A stretch of DNA of 10,864 nt. Source: Beroe ovata (Eukaryota; Ctenophora; Nuda; Beroida; Beroidae). Every line of letters begins with the position of its first letter. Position 1 is the first letter of the stretch. The DNA lies in assembly GCA_946803715.1 (NCBI GenBank), contig CAMPET010000231.1, positions 73,249 to 84,112 on the forward strand, given 5' to 3'. Below, one piece after another: positions 6,345-10,864 of this stretch. A model generated the notes under the pieces. That model saw only the letters and a program-made list of their open reading frames with translations, made no database searches and was not told the DNA's origin. The position numbers and the translations under genes are program-made.

Positions 6345-8789
6345 ATGAGCCAAATGGATTACAAGGGATTTCTGAACTTTGGAAGTATTAGATTCATGAA
6401 TCAAAGCACTCTCGTTTTACTCCTTTTGCTACTGAATAGTATCCCCTACGAAATGTCTGCTGCTGAAGTACCCAAGCCTGAACCTTTTGTAGGCCCAAGT
6501 GACATTGATGAAGATGTAAACTCTCCCATAATAAAAGAAGAACTGGGATTGGCTCTCATGCCATCCAAGATACTGGCACAAAGTGACCAGAACATCTATC
6601 AGAGTGTCTTCTTCAAAATACAGACCCCAACCGCTCCTCGAAGTACTTGCAGTATGCCCTGCTCTCCTGAGATTGATCGAATCACTGAGATAATTCAGTT
6701 TGATGACTTGGAAGGATGCTGGATCTCACACATGATGGTACTGGATGAATCCATAATTGAAGTGACCTATCAGTCTTCGGCCTCAGAATGTCTTATCCAG
6801 TGTCTGTCAACACTGCAATGTGGCATGATTTCGTATGATGCAGTGTCTCGAAAATGTTGGACTCAAAACAAAAACTATTATAGACTGGATGCCACTCAAG
6901 AAGATGTATCATCTAAGACAGCTTTACTAGAATGCATTATCTCGAATTATGGAGAGACTAGAGAGAGTCTCTGCCACAACAAGAACGATTTTTTTGATGC
7001 TATATTACAGCCCACATTGCTGAACCATGAGACTTGTATTGACCAACTCATACAGAAGTTCATGGACGTGAAAACCGCGTATAGCCTTGACATCAACAGC
7101 ATTAGAAACAGTTCACAACCAAGACCAAAGAGATCTTGGCAAGCTTTTGACTTCATCTCTGATATACCTGTCTTAGGCCATTTTTATAATATCTTGAAAG
7201 GACCCTCAGAAAACAAAAAAATCAAAGCCCATTTGCAGTCATTAGAATCCAGGTTTGAAGCCTTTGTGAACATAGTTAGCTCAAATACCAAAAACACTCG
7301 AATGTTTCAGAAAAAGGTTCTTGAAATTATTGAATCAGGGTTCAACAGGGTCTCTAGACAAATTCATGGGCTGAAATGTGATGTCGTGTCTCTGAGTGTC
7401 CTTCTTAGCTACCAGCAAGCCCTCCAACATCATCTGGCTAAACTGGAGAGAATGTTCTTTGCTCCCCAACATGGCAGGTTGCGTGCTTCTATTCCACAGA
7501 CCTTGACATTGAAGGATCTGGTTCTTGTGGTTGAGAACAATCCCAACTTTGCAGAAACGTTGTATGTGCAGCATCCAGAGGTACTTTATCGCATGGGGGA
7601 GTTATATATGGTCCAACTCTCTAGAGGCGACTCGCACCTCATCTTCCATTTCATTCTGATAGCTCCAAAACTAAAGGAGAAAAATTTGTACCAGACGTAC
7701 TATCCCATCTCTGTGCCAATTACCCCTAAGTCAGAGCAAATTTGTTTTGTCCCAGATATACCACCAACCATCTTAATCAAAGACAAAAAATTTTACTCAG
7801 CTGATACAACCGACTGCAGTGAGAAAGACGAGGTGTTGTTTTGTCAACAGAGCTTTGAGGAACGTTTCACGCCAAGTCTTGTTGAAATAGCATGCCTGAA
7901 CAGGGATGCCAATTTGAATGATTGTATACTGAGAGAGGTGCCCTGTCTGACCCAGATGAAGTTCACAAAAGTTGGAGCTTTGATATTTTCGAAATCAGAC
8001 ATTCTCGCTATGAAAAGGTCTGAAACTACCACACTTGAAGTAGTGAGTACTCCAGCTAAGTTTACTTATTTTCTTGAGTGGAACATGTACCAAATGGTTC
8101 AAACAAACCGGAAAGTCATTTATGCTCCGGACAATAAATTGACCACGAGAAGAATCACCTGGGAATCTGAAACCAAATCCGTAGAATTTGGGATCTTCCT
8201 CGAACTTCAATCGCGGGATGCCTTCAATAATAACATTACTACCCTGAAAAAACTCATTGAAAATACGACTGAAATAATTGCTAGCGAATTTGTAGACAAC
8301 TACAAGGGTCTAGGTTTGTCGAAAGATAAGTTCCAGGAGATTTGCAGCATCATCTCGATCATTCTGACCTTGCTCTCGTTGATTGGTGTATTGCTGATGT
8401 GCTGCATAAAACAAATCAAAAAACACACCAGGCTCATTCGTGTAGCTATACAAACTGCTGCTATGCAGAGACAGAGGGAGAGGGTGGAGCATGAGCTGCT
8501 CAGAATAACTGATGTCGAGCCAGAGGAAATCCAAAGTGGTAGCGTTCCTCCTAGGATTGTGCAAGAGCAGTTTCCGGTACTTCAAGCAAAACTGGGGTCT
8601 TCTTCTCGCGCTAATTCTGAGTTTCAGTCAATTGCAGTGCAAACAGAGCTTACCCCAGTACTTAGGCAAACTGTCGAACAGTCTGAAAGCAAGACATGTT
8701 CTGCTATGGTTACCGAAATGTCAAACGAAAAGTTGCCGGAGATCACTCCCTCTGCTCCCAAAACATATGTTCTACACAAATTCGCTTAA
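6345..8789 (+). CDS. env: Env-like class I fusion glycoprotein with PAN/Apple-like domain
   Basis: This is a probable membrane glycoprotein for attachment and membrane fusion of particles. In 814 residues it shows, in order: a hydrophobic leader (about 22-35, signal-peptide-like, preceded by about 20 polar residues); a six-cysteine module (C125, C149, C153, C159, C171, C197) with PAN/Apple spacing; a furin-type RPKR at 260-263; a hydrophobic stretch just after it (264-286), placed like a fusion peptide; a long helical region (about 291-370); and a central Cys-containing domain. Then come a helical pre-membrane segment with N-glycosylation sites at N630 and N640, a transmembrane segment (about 667-687) ending in CC, and a 127-residue tail with PSAP at 802-805. 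The pattern fits errantivirus Env and baculovirus F, although I cannot confirm homology by search. The start has A at -3; M18 is an alternative closer to the leader. Confidence 0.85.
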   Translation: MSQMDYKGFLNFGSIRFMNQSTLVLLLLLLNSIPYEMSAAEVPKPEPFVGPSDIDEDVNSPIIKEELGLALMPSKILAQSDQNIYQSVFFKIQTPTAPRSTCSMPCSPEIDRITEIIQFDDLEGCWISHMMVLDESIIEVTYQSSASECLIQCLSTLQCGMISYDAVSRKCWTQNKNYYRLDATQEDVSSKTALLECIISNYGETRESLCHNKNDFFDAILQPTLLNHETCIDQLIQKFMDVKTAYSLDINSIRNSSQPRPKRSWQAFDFISDIPVLGHFYNILKGPSENKKIKAHLQSLESRFEAFVNIVSSNTKNTRMFQKKVLEIIESGFNRVSRQIHGLKCDVVSLSVLLSYQQALQHHLAKLERMFFAPQHGRLRASIPQTLTLKDLVLVVENNPNFAETLYVQHPEVLYRMGELYMVQLSRGDSHLIFHFILIAPKLKEKNLYQTYYPISVPITPKSEQICFVPDIPPTILIKDKKFYSADTTDCSEKDEVLFCQQSFEERFTPSLVEIACLNRDANLNDCILREVPCLTQMKFTKVGALIFSKSDILAMKRSETTTLEVVSTPAKFTYFLEWNMYQMVQTNRKVIYAPDNKLTTRRITWESETKSVEFGIFLELQSRDAFNNNITTLKKLIENTTEIIASEFVDNYKGLGLSKDKFQEICSIISIILTLLSLIGVLLMCCIKQIKKHTRLIRVAIQTAAMQRQRERVEHELLRITDVEPEEIQSGSVPPRIVQEQFPVLQAKLGSSSRANSEFQSIAVQTELTPVLRQTVEQSESKTCSAMVTEMSNEKLPEITPSAPKTYVLHKFA
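6717..6935 (+). other. PAN/Apple-like six-cysteine domain within Env
   Basis: Residues 125-197 hold exactly six cysteines. The compact core ECLIQC, then C159, an ISYD stretch and C171, mirrors PAN/Apple domains, where disulfides join 1-6, 2-5 and 3-4. PAN domains bind proteins or glycans. Here the module would lie in the N-terminal, receptor-facing subunit produced by cleavage at RPKR. The assignment comes from pattern recognition only. Confidence 0.6.
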
Positions 8790-8894
8790 AAAAAATGTCA
8801 GTCACACCTCGCCTATCCCTAAAACACCACGAGCATCAATCAACTACCACACTGTACAATTTATTCTCGAATGATCACGTATAAAGTACCCTGC

Positions 8895-9007
8895 ACACCA
8901 TATCCCAATGGTTTCCCGCGATTCTCGAATGATTACAGAACAAGTAGCTGTACACTTCTGTACACCAATACACCATATCTCCATGGTTTCTATTCTCGAA
9001 TGATTAT
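8895..9007 (+). repeat. Imperfect tandem duplication within the CTCGAAT region (about 75-bp period)
   Basis: ACACCATATC, an ATGGTTTC block and ATTCTCGAATGATTA recur in the same order starting at 8895 and 8970. The second copy is a few bases shorter between the blocks. This shows the motif cluster grew partly by duplication of a longer unit. Confidence 0.7.
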
Positions 9008-9087
9008 GAATGTTCGGGGCATTCGGGTTTTAATTCACGAATAACCGGTCATCGTGTGGAAATATCCTACCGTGTATATGTGAAACG

Positions 9088-9093
9088 AATAAA
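9088..9093 (+). terminator. AATAAA, possible polyadenylation signal after env
   Basis: This exact hexamer lies about 300 bases past the env stop. A second is at 9229-9234. Either could end an env transcript, but AATAAA occurs often by chance in AT-rich DNA and no downstream GU-rich element is clear. Confidence 0.25.
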
Positions 9094-9270
9094 TATTGGT
9101 ACACGTTTCTCGAATTTTTCTCCTCGAATGAACTCAAGATTTCTCGAATCACTACCTAGTTCTTCGGAATCACTATAGAAGTACTTGTGAGCTGATCTCT
9201 CGAATCATATGATTATAAATGACTCTCGAATAAAAACTAACAAATTCTGTTTAAGCATAGAAATCGAATA

Positions 9271-10110
9271 ATGAGCGAAAGAATTGACTTGGACTTGGAG
9301 TGGCCGACGGATTCGACTTCAACAGATGATGAATCCTCAGTGATCATTCTAGAATTTCCTGAAAACGATTTCGATAGCTGGGCATTTCCGACCCCAGAAG
9401 GGTCAGCAGATTTACCGGGCTCGAGTGACGCGAATGATTACAATAACTTAGATCACTCGAATAATCGAGAGGATGATCCGAATAATTCGCAGGGAGAAAA
9501 TTCTCCTGTCTCCCGAATCAAGTCACCCGAAGCCCAGCCTGCCCTGAATAACGAACAGAAAGTAGAGGGCTGGCTTAATTCGGTCATCACAGTACCACAG
9601 CAGACTAAGGAGATATGGTCAGCACTTCCTGGACCAACTGAGGTAGCCACGGGTAGTAGTGCTGGTACCTCGGGATCTATGCATTCTCGTATAGACGGGC
9701 CTGAGACTAAGAAGAGATACCCTCACATCGTACCTTTCCGGAACCTTCCGGGACCGGTGGAGCTGAACTCTCGAATGAAAAAGATTGTCTGCGAGGAATC
9801 TGAAGCCATGGCCAGTCAACTATGTGAGGCAGGTATTAACATTTCGCCCGAATTACTGCTCGAATTATATCGTAAGATCAGGAATCTACAGACGGAAGTT
9901 TTTATTGACATCGAGAGGCGGCACGGAAAACGCCACACCTCTGCAGTGGAGGGGTTTAGATATAATGCCAAAGCCTTCTTTGGTCCGATCATGGATTTCG
10001 CTCGAGAATTCTCTGAGAATATAAACTCAGTAAATGTGCTGAGCAAGTTGAGCACTCTTATCGACCTCATCGGACGAATTAAGTATATGGACCATGACAA
10101 TCTTTATTAA
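9271..10110 (+). CDS. Unrecognised third ORF (279 aa) between env and the 3' LTR
   Basis: I do not recognise this protein. Residues 1-75 are strongly acidic, with aromatic and leucine residues set among Asp and Glu (DLDLEW, EFPENDFDSWAF), like an acidic activation or partner-binding region. Residues 76-160 are rich in Ser, Gly, Pro and Asn, look disordered, and include basic KKRYP at 147-151. Residues 160-279 look like a folded helical domain with few gaps and two cysteines (174, 185). There is no signal peptide, membrane segment or zinc motif. The start has A at -3 and directly follows a cluster of CTCGAAT motifs. An 840-base open frame with balanced composition is unlikely by chance. It could be a regulatory accessory protein, a captured host or viral gene, or a structural protein; its position alone suggests an accessory role. 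Confidence 0.7.
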   Translation: MSERIDLDLEWPTDSTSTDDESSVIILEFPENDFDSWAFPTPEGSADLPGSSDANDYNNLDHSNNREDDPNNSQGENSPVSRIKSPEAQPALNNEQKVEGWLNSVITVPQQTKEIWSALPGPTEVATGSSAGTSGSMHSRIDGPETKKRYPHIVPFRNLPGPVELNSRMKKIVCEESEAMASQLCEAGINISPELLLELYRKIRNLQTEVFIDIERRHGKRHTSAVEGFRYNAKAFFGPIMDFAREFSENINSVNVLSKLSTLIDLIGRIKYMDHDNLY

Positions 10111-10202
10111 CTCAAATACATCCTGATTGAGAAACTTTATCAAACTCAATTATGATATGGACCTGATTAATCAACACTAAGTCCGCCCCAATGATTTGCA
10201 AT
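10111..10202 (+). other. Short non-coding stretch after the third ORF
   Basis: The AT-rich sequence between the stop and the purine tract contains no gene. CTCAA(A/T) repeats a few times (10110-10150). Its position is where the 3' untranslated region before the polypurine tract would be. Confidence 0.4.
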
Positions 10203-10214
10203 GGCAGGGAGGGG
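10203..10214 (+). promoter_or_regulatory. Candidate 3' polypurine tract
   Basis: GGCAGGGAGGGG is purine except for one C, with an unbroken nine-purine run at 10206-10214. It lies 3' of all coding frames and just before sequence with LTR-like control signals. A purine tract at the 3' LTR boundary primes plus-strand DNA synthesis in all LTR elements. The base right after it is N, so the expected TG at the LTR start cannot be seen. Confidence 0.5.
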
Positions 10215-10215
10215 N
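10215..10215. other. Ambiguous base, possible third contig junction
   Basis: A single N follows the purine tract, in the style of the two joins in pol. LTR boundaries are common break points for assemblers because the LTR is repeated, so sequence to the right may come from another copy. Confidence 0.5.
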
Positions 10216-10366
10216 ACTTACGAAGAAGGTGCCAATTTTACGAATACTCTCCAAGATTGTCCATGAACCATTTGGTGAACTTTTGAATGATACAAAATAT
10301 CACGCGCACTGTCCAAGAACACTGATTTACGAACACTCTCACTACATCATGTGTAATGAACACTGA

Positions 10367-10371
10367 CCAAT
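10367..10371 (+). promoter_or_regulatory. CCAAT box in the putative U3
   Basis: CCAAT in the context TGACCAATCA is close to the NF-Y consensus. It lies about 90 bases before the TCAGT initiator-like site, a typical CCAAT-to-start distance. Confidence 0.35.
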
Positions 10372-10683
10372 CACGAGCCGGTATTTCTCACGCGGTATAC
10401 ACACACAAGTGCGGGAGTGTGTGCTCGTTATCCCTTACTTGGAAAGTTGTTGTTGTATCAGTGTTACATGTTTGCGTGTAGTTATTTCTCTTACCTATTT
10501 CACTATATTATCAATCTTGCCTTGCCTTTTCTGTTTACCCTCGTAGCTTTACGAATTGATCTTATTTAATCTGGTCAATACATAGTTTCAACGGATTGAG
10601 GGCCTCTCACGAGTCATGAAGTTTTGACGATTGATTTGTGATTGTGACCACAGCACTAAGGCACAGTGCACACTTTGAGTTCG

Positions 10684-10689
10684 AATAAA
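10684..10689 (+). terminator. AATAAA polyadenylation signal in the putative LTR
   Basis: This exact hexamer in CGAATAAAACG lies about 225 bases after the initiator-like TCAGT. That would make R about 240 bases long if both signals are used. Confidence 0.4.
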
Positions 10690-10820
10690 ACGCTTGGGCA
10701 CTTCCATTAGGTTGAGGTATCTGATGTACAATGAAGCCCACCATATAGGTAGAAACAGAGCTACTCACCCGGAAGACGATTCTGAATCACTGAAGCATTT
10801 TCACAAGATATGCGGAGTAA

Positions 10821-10864
10821 ACAAACACACACAGGCACACACACACACACACACACACACACAC
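10821..10864 (+). repeat. (CA)n microsatellite at window edge
   Basis: Near-continuous CA dinucleotides run from about 10821, with interruptions at AAA and GG. They are perfect from 10835 to the end and continue beyond the window. The repeat may mark host DNA beyond the element or a slippage-prone end of the LTR. Confidence 0.95.

Larger units (their letters stand above)
8790..9270 (+). promoter_or_regulatory. Motif-dense spacer between env and the third ORF (CTCGAAT repeats)
   Basis: CTCGAAT occurs eight times here: 8866-8872, 8924-8930, 8995-9001, 9109-9115, 9123-9129, 9143-9149, 9199-9205 and 9225-9231. Five of these are the longer TTCTCGAAT. A TTCACGAAT variant is at 9034-9042, and three upstream copies continue into TGAT. 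Three more CTCGAAT copies lie inside the third ORF (9456, 9770, 9859). I find only about three in the first 8.8 kb. The spacing is irregular and all copies are in the same orientation. The region could bind a regulatory factor and act as an internal promoter, enhancer or insulator for the third ORF. AATAAA signals at 9088-9093 and 9229-9234 might end env RNA. No coding frame is supported. Confidence 0.65.
10216..10835 (+). repeat. Probable 3' LTR (boundaries uncertain)
   Basis: No open frame is present. From left to right there are TTTACGAA elements (about 10238, 10327 and 10550), a CCAAT box in TGACCAATCA (10367-10371), a CACACAC/GTGTGTG hairpin (10400-10423), an initiator-like TCAGT (10458-10462) and AATAAA (10684-10689). 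CCAAT, initiator and poly(A) signal in that order match the U3-R-U5 plan of an LTR. The 5' LTR is outside the window, so the essential test, a matching repeat, is missing, and no clear TG...CA ends are seen. The alternative is host flanking DNA. Confidence 0.45.
1..10864 (+). mobile_element. Ty3/gypsy-class LTR retrotransposon with env and an extra 3' ORF (partial at 5' end)
   Basis: The order gag tail, protease, reverse transcriptase, RNase H, integrase, env, third ORF, purine tract and LTR-like sequence on one strand defines a retrovirus-like LTR element. RNase H lying before integrase is the Ty3/gypsy and retroviral order, not the Ty1/copia order. The 5' LTR, primer-binding site and most of gag are outside the window, so LTR identity cannot be tested. 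The true right edge is uncertain because of an N at 10215 and a microsatellite at the end. The interior carries an assembly chimera (3083-3296). Apart from that, all the long frames are open, which suggests a young element or active selection. Confidence 0.9.

Noticed and set aside
8512-8874. A 120-codon frame overlapping the 3' end of env, with a hydrophobic stretch (LLLALILSF)
   Set aside because: Most of it lies under the env tail in another frame, its composition looks like a frame shadow, and no start context or motif supports it. A small accessory protein cannot be excluded, but I would not annotate one.
10821-10864. CRISPR array or telomeric repeat at the right edge
   Set aside because: The unit is a simple CA dinucleotide, i.e. 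a microsatellite, without spacers or a telomere-type unit.

Overview
The window holds most of one retrovirus-like LTR retrotransposon of the Ty3/gypsy class, read on the plus strand. The host is a eukaryote, very probably an invertebrate animal. The evidence is a Gag/Pol/Env layout, eukaryotic poly(A) signals, AT-leaning composition and a (CA)n microsatellite at the right edge. I cannot name the species. No ordinary host gene is visible.

Layout: the last 49 codons of a Gag-like frame (1-147) overlap the pol frame. A textbook -1 ribosomal frameshift signal sits in the overlap: slippery A AAA AAC at 138-144, the Gag stop at 145-147, a 6-nt spacer, and a 9-bp hairpin at 151-173. Pol then runs protease, reverse transcriptase, RNase H, a long linker with an unexpected hydrophobic segment, and integrase (zinc-binding, catalytic and GPY/F-like parts). 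Pol is not contiguous as given. Single N bases at 3083 and 3296 join three pieces, and 2160-3082 recurs at 3297-4219 (offset 1137). I read this as a collapsed or mis-scaffolded assembly of several element copies rather than a real duplication.

After a 639-base non-coding spacer with a strong bulged hairpin comes an 814-residue Env-like glycoprotein (6345-8789). It has an N-terminal hydrophobic leader, a six-cysteine PAN/Apple-like domain, a furin-type RPKR site followed by a hydrophobic fusion-peptide-like stretch, helical repeats, a transmembrane anchor and a long cytoplasmic tail. It resembles class I fusion proteins of the errantivirus Env / baculovirus F type.

The most unusual part lies 3' of env. 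A 481-base stretch is packed with a CTCGAAT motif, usually TTCTCGAAT, and leads directly into an unrecognised 279-codon ORF (9271-10110). This protein has an acidic, disordered-looking N-terminal half and a helical C-terminal half. A motif-dense control region plus an extra gene between env and the 3' LTR recalls the internal promoter and regulatory genes of complex retroviruses, but that is inference. A purine tract (10203-10214), interrupted by an N, then leads into a probable 3' LTR with a CCAAT box, a TCAGT initiator-like site and a poly(A) signal. The window ends in a (CA)n repeat. The 5' LTR, primer-binding site and most of gag lie outside it.

If functional, the parts would form an infectious-type element: Gag-Pol made by frameshifting, Env from a separate (probably spliced) RNA, and the third ORF as an accessory product.
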